Below, one piece after another: positions 1 through 7,220 of a stretch of DNA of 12,629 bases. Positions within the stretch are counted from its first letter, which is position 1, and each line of letters opens with the position of its first letter. Origin of the DNA: an uncultured Prevotella sp. (lineage in GTDB: Bacteria > Bacteroidota > Bacteroidia > Bacteroidales > Bacteroidaceae); assembly GCA_937907705.1 (NCBI GenBank), contig CALCVP010000025.1:1-12629 (forward strand). The letters are read 5' to 3'. The position numbers and the translations under genes are program-made. A model generated the notes under the pieces. The model was not told where the DNA came from. It did no database searches and saw nothing but the letters and a program-made list of their open reading frames with translations.

Positions 1-132
1 AGAAGAGTTCTTCAGAGTTTATTCTTAATTTTGCACTTGCTGGTTGACTCTATAGCGGGATTAGAAGCCATTAAAATAGCAAATTAAAAGTTTGTAGATG
101 TTCAAACTCTGTCAGTAATTTTCTACTATGCT

Positions 133-169
133 CCAAACCATAGTACGTGGTTTGGAATATATTTTTTTT
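133..169 (+). terminator. Terminator-like hairpin with T-tract
   Basis: CCAAACCA (133-140) pairs perfectly with TGGTTTGG (148-155) around a 7-base loop. An AT-rich stretch ending in eight T residues (162-169) follows on the plus strand, which is the layout of an intrinsic terminator reading rightward. The gene it would serve must lie mostly left of the window. The opposite strand has no T-tract after the stem. Confidence 0.55.
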
Positions 170-310
170 CTACCAGCTTTTTCTGTTTCCTTGGCGTTCA
201 GAAATGGTTCACCCGATAATCAGGGATTAAGCACAAAGAAGTAAATCCTTGCGGAATGATTTATCTTTATTTTAAGGTAAGTAGATGTACATTACGTAAT
301 TAGCGTACAA

Positions 311-348
311 TTGCAGCCATTTTATATATTTTGCCAAATGGGTTGCAA
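311..348. repeat. Imperfect inverted repeat, role unknown
   Basis: TTGCAGCCATTT (311-322) is nearly the reverse complement of AAATGGGTTGCAA (336-348), with one mismatch and one bulged base, around a 13-base AT-rich loop. No T-tract follows on either strand, so it does not look like a simple terminator. It sits just outside the terminator of the minus-strand operon. It may be a structured RNA element, a binding site or chance. Confidence 0.35.
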
Positions 349-380
349 CTAAGGTGAGTTTCCTAACAGAAATCAATAAA

Positions 381-415
381 AATCCCCCCATAGTCATTAA
401 AGACTATGGAGGATT
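381..415 (-). terminator. Intrinsic terminator of the scaffold/GGGtGRT operon
   Basis: CCATAGTC (388-395) pairs with GACTATGG (402-409). The stem continues outward, after a small internal loop, with AATCC (381-385) pairing to GGATT (411-415). It begins 25 bases beyond the stop of the GGGtGRT gene on the minus strand and is followed in that direction by the T-rich TTTATTGATT. Position and shape fit transcription termination of the upstream operon. Confidence 0.7.
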
Positions 416-439
416 GGTATATGCTATGAAATATTTTAT

Positions 440-1453
440 TTACTTCTTGTTAAGAGCCATGTCTACGGTTACTGCTACTGCAACAGTGGCACCTACCATT
501 GGGTTGTTACCCATACCGAGGAAGCCCATCATCTCTACGTGAGCTGGAACTGAAGAAGAACCTGCAAACTGAGCATCAGAGTGCATACGGCCCATTGTGT
601 CGGTCATACCATAAGAAGCAGGACCTGCTGCCATATTGTCTGGGTGAAGTGTACGACCTGTACCACCACCAGAAGCTACAGAGAAGTAAGGCTTGCCAGC
701 CAATACGCGTTCCTTCTTGTAAGTACCTGCTACTGGATGCTGGAAACGAGTAGGGTTAGTAGAGTTACCAGTGATGGAAACATCTACATTCTCATGCCAA
801 AGAATGGCAACACCTTCACGTACATCGTCTGCACCGTAGCACTTGACTTTTGCACGAGGACCATCAGAATAAGGAATCTCCTCAACGATGTTCAATTTGC
901 CAGTATAATAGTCAAACTGAGTCTTTACATAAGTAAAGCCATTGATGCGGCTGATAATCTGTGCAGCGTCTTTACCAAGGCCATTCAGGATAGTGCGCAA
1001 TGGCTTTTTACGTACTTTGTTTGCCATTTCTGCGATTTTGATAGCACCTTCTGCTGCTGCAAAAGACTCGTGGCCAGCCAAGAAAGCGAAGCACTCTGTT
1101 TCCTCACGGAGCAAACGGGCTGCCAAGTTACCATGGCCCAAACCTACCTTACGGTCGTCTGCTACAGAACCTGGGATACAGAAGCTTTGCAAGCCAATAC
1201 CAATAGCTTCCGCAGCATCTGCAGCTGTCTTTACACCCTTTTTAATAGCGATAGCGGCACCACATACGTATGCCCATTTTGCATTCTCGAAACAAATACC
1301 TTGAGTATCTTCGCAAATCTTATAAGGATCAACACCTGCGTTTTCGCAAATCTGATTAGCTTCCTCTATAGACTTGATACCATTCTCATTGAGAGCTGCC
1401 AGCACTTGTTTCATGCGACGCTCTTCACTTTCGAACTGAACTTTTCTAATCAT
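440..1453 (-). CDS. GGGtGRT-family protein
   Basis: This 337-residue protein carries the motif GGGTGRT at residues 262-268, within a conserved-looking block (SVASGGGTGRTLHPDN, followed by GPASYGMTD). That block identifies the GGGtGRT protein family of anaerobic bacteria and archaea. I know of no established biochemical role. There is no signal peptide or convincing membrane segment, so it is probably cytoplasmic. Seven cysteines (36, 47, 54, 64, 92, 121, 205) cluster mostly in the N-terminal third, which would suit metal or Fe-S binding, but that is inference. It is the second gene of an operon, 15 bases downstream of an IscU/NifU-like scaffold, so a shared role in Fe-S or metal handling is the natural guess. 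The ATG at 1453 is supported by a strong Shine-Dalgarno sequence. A terminator hairpin follows the stop. The family call is confident; the function is unknown. Confidence 0.9.
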   Translation of the reverse strand: MIRKVQFESEERRMKQVLAALNENGIKSIEEANQICENAGVDPYKICEDTQGICFENAKWAYVCGAAIAIKKGVKTAADAAEAIGIGLQSFCIPGSVADDRKVGLGHGNLAARLLREETECFAFLAGHESFAAAEGAIKIAEMANKVRKKPLRTILNGLGKDAAQIISRINGFTYVKTQFDYYTGKLNIVEEIPYSDGPRAKVKCYGADDVREGVAILWHENVDVSITGNSTNPTRFQHPVAGTYKKERVLAGKPYFSVASGGGTGRTLHPDNMAAGPASYGMTDTMGRMHSDAQFAGSSSVPAHVEMMGFLGMGNNPMVGATVAVAVTVDMALNKK

Positions 1454-1460
1454 TGTTGTG

Positions 1461-1467
1461 TCTCCTT
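1461..1467 (-). promoter_or_regulatory. Strong Shine-Dalgarno site of the GGGtGRT gene
   Basis: The minus strand reads AAGGAGA here, 7 bases before the ATG at 1453 and directly after the stop codon of the scaffold gene. Most genes in this window have A-rich leaders without such a site, so the strong match stands out. It fixes the start and suggests the second gene is translated efficiently and independently of the first. Confidence 0.75.
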
Positions 1468-1468
1468 A

Positions 1469-2170
1469 TTATTCTTTACGTGGATCAATAGATTTAACAA
1501 TTCCCTGCTCAGCGGTGGTGCGTCCGTAGCGACCTGTAAATTTCTTAACAGCTTCGTTAGCGTCCATACCGTTCTTGATAGCTTCCATCATCTTGCCGAG
1601 GTGTACATACTCATAACCGCAAACGAGGTTATCTTTGTCAAGGAACATCTTGGTGATGTAACCTTCTGTAAGTTCAAGATAGCGAGTTCCTTTGGCTACA
1701 GTACCATAAAGTGTACCAGTCTGGCTGCGGAGACCTTTACCAAGATCCTCAAGACCAGCACCGATAACAAGACCATTTTCTGAGAATGCGCTCTGTGAAC
1801 GTCCGTAAACAATCTGCAAGAAGAGTTCACGCATAGCGGTGTTGATAGCATCGCAAACAAGGTCTGTGTTAAGAGCCTCAAGGATTGTCTTTCCAGGAAG
1901 AATTTCTGATGCCATGGCAGCAGAGTGAGTCATACCTGTACAGCCGATAGTCTCAACGAGACACTCCTGAATAACACCATTCTTGATGTTCAGAGAGAGC
2001 TTGCAAGCACCCTGCTGAGGAGCACACCAACCCACACCGTGAGTATAACCAGAGATATCAGCAATCTCTTTTGCCTTAATCCATTTTCCTTCTTCAGGAA
2101 TTGGAGCTGGTCCATGATTTGGGCCTTTGGCGACAACGCACATGTTGTCTACTTCTTTTGAATAAATCAT
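1469..2170 (-). CDS. IscU/NifU-like iron-sulfur cluster scaffold protein
   Basis: This 233-residue protein resembles the NifU N-terminal/IscU scaffold family, on which Fe-S clusters are built before transfer to apoproteins. The recognisable parts are GWCAPQQGACKLSLNIKNG (residues 47-65), then IQECLVETIGCTGMTHSAA (67-85), LPGKTI (91-96) and LVCDAIN (104-110). Candidate ligand cysteines are C56, C77 and C106; C49 and C70 form further pairs with them. It is much longer than the roughly 130 residues of classical IscU: the C-terminal half (about 120-233) has no counterpart I recognise. No cysteine desulfurase gene is nearby. It leads the operon with the GGGtGRT gene. The start at 2170 lacks a Shine-Dalgarno match. 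Met10 is an alternative start but would lose few residues. A candidate promoter lies about 145 bases upstream. Confidence 0.82.
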   Translation of the reverse strand: MIYSKEVDNMCVVAKGPNHGPAPIPEEGKWIKAKEIADISGYTHGVGWCAPQQGACKLSLNIKNGVIQECLVETIGCTGMTHSAAMASEILPGKTILEALNTDLVCDAINTAMRELFLQIVYGRSQSAFSENGLVIGAGLEDLGKGLRSQTGTLYGTVAKGTRYLELTEGYITKMFLDKDNLVCGYEYVHLGKMMEAIKNGMDANEAVKKFTGRYGRTTAEQGIVKSIDPRKE

Positions 2171-2487
2171 ATTCGCTTACTTTGTTTAATGAATACTTGA
2201 ATTCGTCGCTAAATATATATTAAGAATATAAATTCTTCTCTTCTTCTTATAAAGAATGTAAGTTGTGCGCAATAGAACTCTTTCTATATTGCCAAGTTAA
2301 CATTTTTCCTATGCAAAGATATTCATAAATTTTGAGATAATAAATAGTTAAGGCGTATTATTTTTATGTTGCCGTGTATTTTTCCTTTGTTTTGGAATGA
2401 CTGTTTCTTGCTAATATTTACTATGCAAACTGTTTTTTGCAATGTGGGTGTATAGTTTGATGATGTACAAACCGTTCATGTATATAT
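2171..2487. other. Leader and intergenic region upstream of the scaffold gene
   Basis: I see no gene here. It holds the candidate promoter of the scaffold operon (2314-2344), an AT-rich leader of about 135 bases, and a small 6-base inverted repeat, TGCAAA/TTTGCA (2424-2429 and 2436-2441). No conserved riboswitch is recognisable by eye. Its right edge abuts the large hairpin that follows the carbohydrate operon. Confidence 0.5.
2314..2344 (-). promoter_or_regulatory. Candidate Bacteroidetes-type promoter of the scaffold operon
   Basis: The minus strand reads TATCTTTG at 2321-2314, a perfect match to the TAnnTTTG box of Bacteroidetes primary-sigma promoters. TTTA (2344-2341), a three-of-four match to the -33 TTTG element, lies 19 bases upstream. 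Transcription would start near 2307 and give an untranslated leader of about 135 bases. No other candidate in the region has both elements. Confidence 0.55.
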
Positions 2488-2534
2488 CAAAAGTGGGCAT
2501 TCTATCTCTTTGTGAGATAAAATGCCCGCTTTTG
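2488..2534 (-). terminator. Long stable hairpin after the carbohydrate operon
   Basis: CAAAAGTGGGCATT (2488-2501) pairs with AATGCCCGCTTTTG (2521-2534) with a single G/T wobble. The stem continues past one mismatch with TATCTC/GAGATA around a 5-base loop. It lies 22 bases beyond the stop of the GH141-like gene and is probably its terminator or a 3' stability structure. The sequence that follows on the minus strand is AT-rich but has no real T-run, so termination efficiency is uncertain. One arm is repeated inside the end of the coding sequence. Confidence 0.6.
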
Positions 2535-2555
2535 ATTGCAAAGATAAACTTCTTT

Positions 2556-4313
2556 TTATTTTTCAATGCCCGCTTTGGCCTTTATGCTGTCTGCCACTGC
2601 AGGACCATTGTTTTCCCATACATTGCATGGGCCATTGGCATTCTTCAGATATTTGTCTGTTGGTGTCCAGTTGTTCTTGACGGTAATGCATGACGAACCT
2701 TCATCCGTGTAGAGGTAGAACCAATGGTTAGGGTCATGAGCGTAACCAGGTTTGTAGATGTCTTTCACTACATTGCCTTCTATTAATGTATGAGGTTGGG
2801 AGCCGAGCGTATAAATACCGGCAGTGTCATACATGTGTTTTGCATAATGATAAATGAGATTGCCTTGTATCAAGTTGTTAGACATGCTGCATGCTTGTTG
2901 GTTCCATCCCCACCCCATACTTATTCCTGTGTAGGATATTTCACTTATCTCGTTATGGCAAATCTTGATGTCTTTCACAAAACCAGCTCCAATGCCCACA
3001 CATCCCCAATCTTCATTGGTTACATCTGTTATCAGATTATTGGTGATAGACAAACCTGTGCAGATGATGCGGCTGTCGCTTGGATTATAAGGCAGATGGG
3101 CTTCATGTGCTTCTGGACCAAAACTTCCTGCCAATATTCCATTTCCACCAATGTCTTGCATTGTGCATCTGTCAATGCTTCCACCTTTTGTATATTCTTT
3201 GTATTCAATGCCAGTGGAAGCATTATGCAAAAAGCTACATTGAGTGAAGTTGATGTTTTCTGCACAGCTCACACTGACAGCAGCCGCGGGGCGACCTACC
3301 CAGCCTTGGTTGTCGAGCTTGTGATCGCCGTTGGGGCGTATCATTTTGGGCTTTAGTTTGTAGGCTTCGGTCATATACATGCCTGCTTGTAGTGGAGCAT
3401 GTCCACTGATAGAGGGGCGCATCCATGTGGCAAAGGAGAAGGTGATACCTTGAAAGGTAACATCCTTTACAGGATTGTCAGGGGTTCCTTCTACCTTCAA
3501 CAGTGTTTCCACTGCCGGTGCTTCCACTTCAGCTGTGCTCATGTTTTCGCCAGAACGTGGCATATAATAAATTTTGGAGGAACGTGCATCAAGATACCAT
3601 TCACCGGGGGCATCAAGCAGTTCACGCGCATTGGTCAAGTAGAATGCAGAATTGTGTCCGTCAGTGGTTACCATTGGCGATGGCCAAGGATGCATAAAGT
3701 GGATATGGCTTTCTGGCTGATGGAATGTAACTGCTGCACTGTCGCCTTGAATTTGAATACCTTTGATGCGAAGATTGGCTATACACCACATTTCATGTAT
3801 TACCATTTCTGCATATCGGGCGTTGACTATCCTTTTTACAGCAGCCGTAGGCACATAAATAATCTCTTTCGCTTTGTCAATGTTGCGTATTCTGTACATC
3901 TTTTCAAAGTCTTCCACATCGCGTGCACGGTCAGCTTTGCGGCCGTTCACCCATAGCTGTCTAAACTCTAATGGTCTGCCGTTAAAGTCTGGCACATCAG
4001 CTACATACAACTTTCCTTGCTTCTTCCAGCCAGTAATGCGTACACCTCCGCTTATTACAGCATGACCATTTGCTACAATGCGCGTGCCACTGTCTTCAGG
4101 ACGTATTGTTACAGGTTGATTGAGCCTGTAAGTGCCAGGTTGTAGCCGTAGGCACACATCTGTGGCTCCATTGAGCCGGCGCTCTTCACGCGCTTGTTGC
4201 AGACCTTTTTCCAAGGCATAAGGTCCTGGCTTTATGATGATGTCTGTGGCTTTGGCAGCATTGCTTATAGCCAATGCTGCCATGATGGTTATTATAAATC
4301 TACGGGCATCCAT
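2556..4313 (-). CDS. Exported right-handed beta-helix glycoside hydrolase, GH141-like
   Basis: This 585-residue protein has a probable signal peptide (residues 1 to about 22, hydrophobic from 6 to 19). It continues with a domain of the parallel beta-helix type, rich in short N-turn repeats (for example SITNNLITDV at 421-430 and LIQGNLIYHY at 481-490). The C-terminal blocks MYDTAGIYTLG (494-504) and YTDEGSS (535-541) resemble GH141 and related helix enzymes. D496 and D537 are the best acidic candidates for catalysis, and their spacing of 41 equals what I recall for the catalytic pair of BT1002. GH141 includes an alpha-L-fucosidase of rhamnogalacturonan-II breakdown and a xylanase, so the substrate is not settled. 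Its start lies inside the GH127 gene, overlapping by 22 bases in another frame, which indicates translational coupling. It is the last gene of the cluster. The beta-helix assignment is firm; the GH141 family call is less so. Confidence 0.75.
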   Translation of the reverse strand: MDARRFIITIMAALAISNAAKATDIIIKPGPYALEKGLQQAREERRLNGATDVCLRLQPGTYRLNQPVTIRPEDSGTRIVANGHAVISGGVRITGWKKQGKLYVADVPDFNGRPLEFRQLWVNGRKADRARDVEDFEKMYRIRNIDKAKEIIYVPTAAVKRIVNARYAEMVIHEMWCIANLRIKGIQIQGDSAAVTFHQPESHIHFMHPWPSPMVTTDGHNSAFYLTNARELLDAPGEWYLDARSSKIYYMPRSGENMSTAEVEAPAVETLLKVEGTPDNPVKDVTFQGITFSFATWMRPSISGHAPLQAGMYMTEAYKLKPKMIRPNGDHKLDNQGWVGRPAAAVSVSCAENINFTQCSFLHNASTGIEYKEYTKGGSIDRCTMQDIGGNGILAGSFGPEAHEAHLPYNPSDSRIICTGLSITNNLITDVTNEDWGCVGIGAGFVKDIKICHNEISEISYTGISMGWGWNQQACSMSNNLIQGNLIYHYAKHMYDTAGIYTLGSQPHTLIEGNVVKDIYKPGYAHDPNHWFYLYTDEGSSCITVKNNWTPTDKYLKNANGPCNVWENNGPAVADSIKAKAGIEK

Positions 4314-6373
4314 ACTGTCATTTCACTTTTTCCTCTGTTTCCCCAGGCATAGTAGGGTATGAGACGAATTTTTACTGTATTCTTTTTAGTGCTCACTTCA
4401 CGATAAAGCACGTCTTTCCATGTATCTTCTGTTCTGTTTACAGCTTCAACTTCCAATGCTTTCATCTTGCTGCCGGCTATTGTCATGTCTACCGGTGTAA
4501 ACTTGGCATTGGCAGGGATAGCTATATTGTCAATAGAAAGGCCGTTAAGGTCATTGCTTTCAAGGCAGTATATTACAGGTCCGCGCTGTACAGCTACTTG
4601 TCCACGGCTTTCTTCCACCAACGGATTGGCTTCTATCAATCGTGTGCGCATAGGCATGTCAAGTGTGATGACGTCTCCTTTTTTCCACGTGCGGTTGATA
4701 GAAGCATAAGTTCCTGCTTGGGTAGCAGTTCCTGCGGACTGTCCATTCACCAGAATAGTGGCACTGTCTGTGCACCAATCAGGTATGCGTAATTTGATTT
4801 CAAACTGCTTTTTACCTTTAAGCCTGTTTACCGTAATGCTTACTTTTCCGTCCCATGGATATTCTGTTTGCTGCGTTAAAGCAATCTCTCCAATACCAGT
4901 GATGGTAGTATTGAGCGTGTTGTCGCCATAGAGGTTAACATAGATGCCACCTTTTTCTATCGAGTAAGCATAATCTTGCGCTTCACAAAGTGTGCGCAAA
5001 GTATTAGGCGGGCAGCAGAAACAGCTGATGTATTCTGTTCGCTCTTTGGGCCAGCGCAATTTGTAAGGCAGATCTTTAGACAGGCGCATAGGGTTGGTAT
5101 AGAAGTATCGCTTACCGTCCAAACTTATACCGGGAAGAATACTGTTGTAGAAGCAGTTTTCTACAATATCCGTGTATTTTGCCTCCCCAGTAGCAGCAAA
5201 CATTCGCCAGTTGAAAAGCATGTTGCCAATATTGGCACAGGTTTCGTTGTGGGCAGTAGAGTGGGGCAACTGGTAGGGGCGTCCATAACTTTGATGTACC
5301 TTTTGTACATTGTCAGGTTTGTAGTCGGTGCCATCAGGCGAAGTGCCGTCATAGAGTGCGCCGCAAGCTCCTGTAATATACATTTTAGTGGTAACAATAT
5401 CTTTCCATATATCATCAAGGTTTTCTTTTAGCTGCTGGTCGCCATTCTCCAAATACAGGTCAGCCACGCCGGCATAGAGATAGTTGGCGCGTACAGAGTG
5501 TCCCACAGCTTTGTGTTGCTGACGGAATGTCCCACGGTCTTGATTATCATCTGTACCATTTTTCACCATACCTCTGATGTCTATCAGCTTTTGTGCCAAC
5601 TCCAAATATTTAGGATTGTGAGTTTCCCTATACATCTCGGCTATAGCCATATAGTGAGATGGACACACCGCATTGCGTGCCAATTCATCAGAAGCGCGCT
5701 TGTAGAAGTCATAAAGAAAGTCTGCTGCCTTTACCGCACAGTTATACAGTGTATTCTTGCCGGTGGCACGCTTGTGCATGATACCAGCTGTAATGAGATG
5801 TCCCAAGTTGTAAGTTTCAAAGTTCAGCCGATTGCCAAACGCTCCGTCTTTTCCTGTGCCTACCTTGGTGCCAATGGTTTCATTTTCTTTGGCTTCTTCT
5901 TTAGCCGTGGCTTGCTTGTTCATTTCTGCAATGATAACAGGAGTGTGCAGGTAGCCGTCTGCGCGCTGCGATTTTTGAATCAGTTCTATAAACTGGTCCA
6001 TTATATTGCCCACCTCCGGGTCATGATTGATAGCATATACCGCGGTCAATGCTTCCAGCCATTTGTACATGTCGCCATCGTGGAAGGGAGGCCCGTGTCG
6101 CTTTCCCTTTTTCTTGCCGGCAGCAATCAAAAAGTTGTTCCAGCCGTTGCCCTTGTCAGACTTCCATGTTTCCCACATGCTCTGCACGGATGTTCCGCTA
6201 TAAACACCGAAGCGTTCCCCCCAGAAGCCGCCAGTCCATTTTACCGCGCTTACGGGTGTCGATGAAACAACGGCAAACTTGCTGTTGCCAGTGTCGGTGA
6301 TGCCGTTTTGCTGCGCTAAAACGGGTGTTGCCGCTGTGGCCAGCAAAAGGTTTATCAATAATGTTTTCTTCAT
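4292..6373 (-). CDS. GH127 family glycoside hydrolase (beta-L-arabinofuranosidase type)
   Basis: This 693-residue enzyme has a signal peptide (cleavage likely after VLA at residue 20), so it is periplasmic. The catalytic core of GH127 is complete. HNETCANIGN (375-384) gives E377 and C379, and SCFCCPPN (450-457) gives C453 and C454. By analogy with Bifidobacterium HypBA1 (E338, C340, C417, C418), these four bind zinc, and C453 would be the cysteine nucleophile. Other family blocks are HDGDMYKWLEA (98-108) and HSVRANYLYAGVADLY (292-307). Family members remove beta-L-arabinofuranose, and one (BT1003) removes aceric acid from rhamnogalacturonan-II. Pairing with a GH141-like gene favours a pectin substrate, but the sugar cannot be read from sequence. 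It follows the DUF3826 gene after a 181-base gap with two hairpins and overlaps the next gene by 22 bases. Confidence 0.93.
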   Translation of the reverse strand: MKKTLLINLLLATAATPVLAQQNGITDTGNSKFAVVSSTPVSAVKWTGGFWGERFGVYSGTSVQSMWETWKSDKGNGWNNFLIAAGKKKGKRHGPPFHDGDMYKWLEALTAVYAINHDPEVGNIMDQFIELIQKSQRADGYLHTPVIIAEMNKQATAKEEAKENETIGTKVGTGKDGAFGNRLNFETYNLGHLITAGIMHKRATGKNTLYNCAVKAADFLYDFYKRASDELARNAVCPSHYMAIAEMYRETHNPKYLELAQKLIDIRGMVKNGTDDNQDRGTFRQQHKAVGHSVRANYLYAGVADLYLENGDQQLKENLDDIWKDIVTTKMYITGACGALYDGTSPDGTDYKPDNVQKVHQSYGRPYQLPHSTAHNETCANIGNMLFNWRMFAATGEAKYTDIVENCFYNSILPGISLDGKRYFYTNPMRLSKDLPYKLRWPKERTEYISCFCCPPNTLRTLCEAQDYAYSIEKGGIYVNLYGDNTLNTTITGIGEIALTQQTEYPWDGKVSITVNRLKGKKQFEIKLRIPDWCTDSATILVNGQSAGTATQAGTYASINRTWKKGDVITLDMPMRTRLIEANPLVEESRGQVAVQRGPVIYCLESNDLNGLSIDNIAIPANAKFTPVDMTIAGSKMKALEVEAVNRTEDTWKDVLYREVSTKKNTVKIRLIPYYAWGNRGKSEMTVWMPVDL

Positions 6374-6417
6374 AAAATATAAATTGTTTTCTTCTTTTTT
6401 GATTTGTTTTTGATACT

Positions 6418-6436
6418 TCGTGTTGTCTCAACACGA
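6418..6436 (-). other. Hairpin in the GH127 leader
   Basis: TCGTGTTG (6418-6425) pairs perfectly with CAACACGA (6429-6436) around a 3-base loop. It lies 44 bases upstream of the GH127 start, and the RNA between it and the start is A-rich and open. It could stabilise the 5' end of a processed GH127 mRNA. No promoter matching the Bacteroidetes consensus is clear in this gap. Confidence 0.45.
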
Positions 6437-6513
6437 CCAATTTGGCATATTTCCTAAACACACTAAGCCAGAAGCTCACAATAGAGAGCCCCTGACTTAT
6501 TGCCTATGTGGTA

Positions 6514-6537
6514 GCTATTGCTTGGCAAAGTAATAGC
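6514..6537 (-). other. Hairpin after the DUF3826 gene
   Basis: GCTATTGCTT (6514-6523) pairs with AAGTAATAGC (6528-6537), with one G/T wobble, around a 4-base loop. It begins 17 bases past the DUF3826 stop on the minus strand. No T-tract follows, so it is more likely a processing or partial attenuation element within the operon than a full terminator. Confidence 0.45.
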
Positions 6538-6554
6538 CTCTCATTTACTCTTTA

Positions 6555-7220
6555 TTATAAGGTACCGCCACGTGCTTTTACTCTTTTAGCCCATTCTTCA
6601 CGTTCTTTGGTCAAGTTATAGCCACGTTTAGACAGATAATTGTTGATGCGACCCTTGTATTTGCCAAATGCAGCATGCTTTTTATTAGAGTTTTCTGCAT
6701 CAATGGCAAACTCGCGTGCCTCTTTCAGCCATGCTAATATTTGTGCTTTTTCTTCCTCTTTCAAGGTAGGTATCATATCGCACTGTGCATCGTAAGTAAC
6801 CTTTACCACATTGTAGGTCATCACGTCTTTTACGGTTTCTATCTCATTGGCTGTAAGAAAGAGCGACAGGTCTGCGTCAAAGCCAAAGTGCGAGCGGTAG
6901 AGCTTCATGTCTTTTTGAGCCTCTGCAAATTCGGCAACTTGCTTTTTGGCTGTTCCTGTCATAGTTTTTGACAGCGCTTTCAAACTGTCTCGTTCAGCAT
7001 AGATATCGTTTAACTTGAAATATCTGTTGGCAACGATGTTTCTTACTTGTATCCCTTTGTCGGTACCCGTTAGCTTCAAGGCATCTGTTACTTTGGCTGA
7101 GCGGTTGAGTATTGTCTGTATATAGTCAGCTGGTCTACCTTGCGAGTTTAATTCTATATTCTGTGCATTAACAGAATTAAAGGCAATAATTGATACAAAA
7201 ATAGCTAAAATCTTTTTCAT
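6555..7220 (-). CDS. DUF3826 exported protein
   Basis: This 221-residue protein has a clear signal peptide (residues 1-20, ending VNAQ). The mature part is highly charged and helical. It matches my recollection of DUF3826, a family of unknown function often found in Bacteroidetes carbohydrate loci. Notable segments are TDALKLTGTDKGIQVRNI (45-62), LTANEIETVKDVM (122-134) and a conserved-looking C-terminal block with LKEEEKAQILAWLKEARE (153-170), then FGKYKGRINNYLSKRGY (185-201). The LT..(E/Q) pattern before amphipathic helices recalls LTxxQ (Spy/CpxP-like) periplasmic helical proteins; this is an impression, not a match I could test. Its ATG overlaps the stop of the upstream TIM-barrel gene (ATGA), so the two are translationally coupled. 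A role alongside the periplasmic enzymes is inferred from context only. Confidence 0.8.
   Translation of the reverse strand: MKKILAIFVSIIAFNSVNAQNIELNSQGRPADYIQTILNRSAKVTDALKLTGTDKGIQVRNIVANRYFKLNDIYAERDSLKALSKTMTGTAKKQVAEFAEAQKDMKLYRSHFGFDADLSLFLTANEIETVKDVMTYNVVKVTYDAQCDMIPTLKEEEKAQILAWLKEAREFAIDAENSNKKHAAFGKYKGRINNYLSKRGYNLTKEREEWAKRVKARGGTL

Larger units (their letters stand above)
1..380. other. Non-coding stretch left of the GGGtGRT operon
   Basis: I find no convincing gene here. All three plus-strand frames are open at the window edge and stop at 26-28, 45-47 and 85-87. One may be the last codons of a plus-strand gene lying mostly outside the window, but nothing identifies which. The stretch holds a plus-strand terminator-like hairpin at 133-169, a 10-base palindrome (ATTACGTAAT, 291-300) and an imperfect inverted repeat at 311-348. 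Confidence 0.5.

Noticed and set aside
354..542. A 62-codon plus-strand frame running through the terminator into the GGGtGRT gene
   Set aside because: It covers a terminator hairpin and the antisense of a conserved gene end.
581..1783. A 400-codon plus-strand open frame opposite the GGGtGRT and scaffold genes
   Set aside because: It is antisense to two well-recognised genes, its translation is cysteine-rich and resembles no family, and it spans the operon junction.
3399..3956. A 185-codon plus-strand open frame opposite the GH141-like gene
   Set aside because: It is a shadow of a confidently coding minus-strand gene, and its composition is cysteine/histidine-rich as expected of an antisense frame.
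5498..6265. A 255-codon plus-strand open frame opposite GH127
   Set aside because: It is a shadow of the GH127 coding sequence, with no recognisable domain and no promoter.
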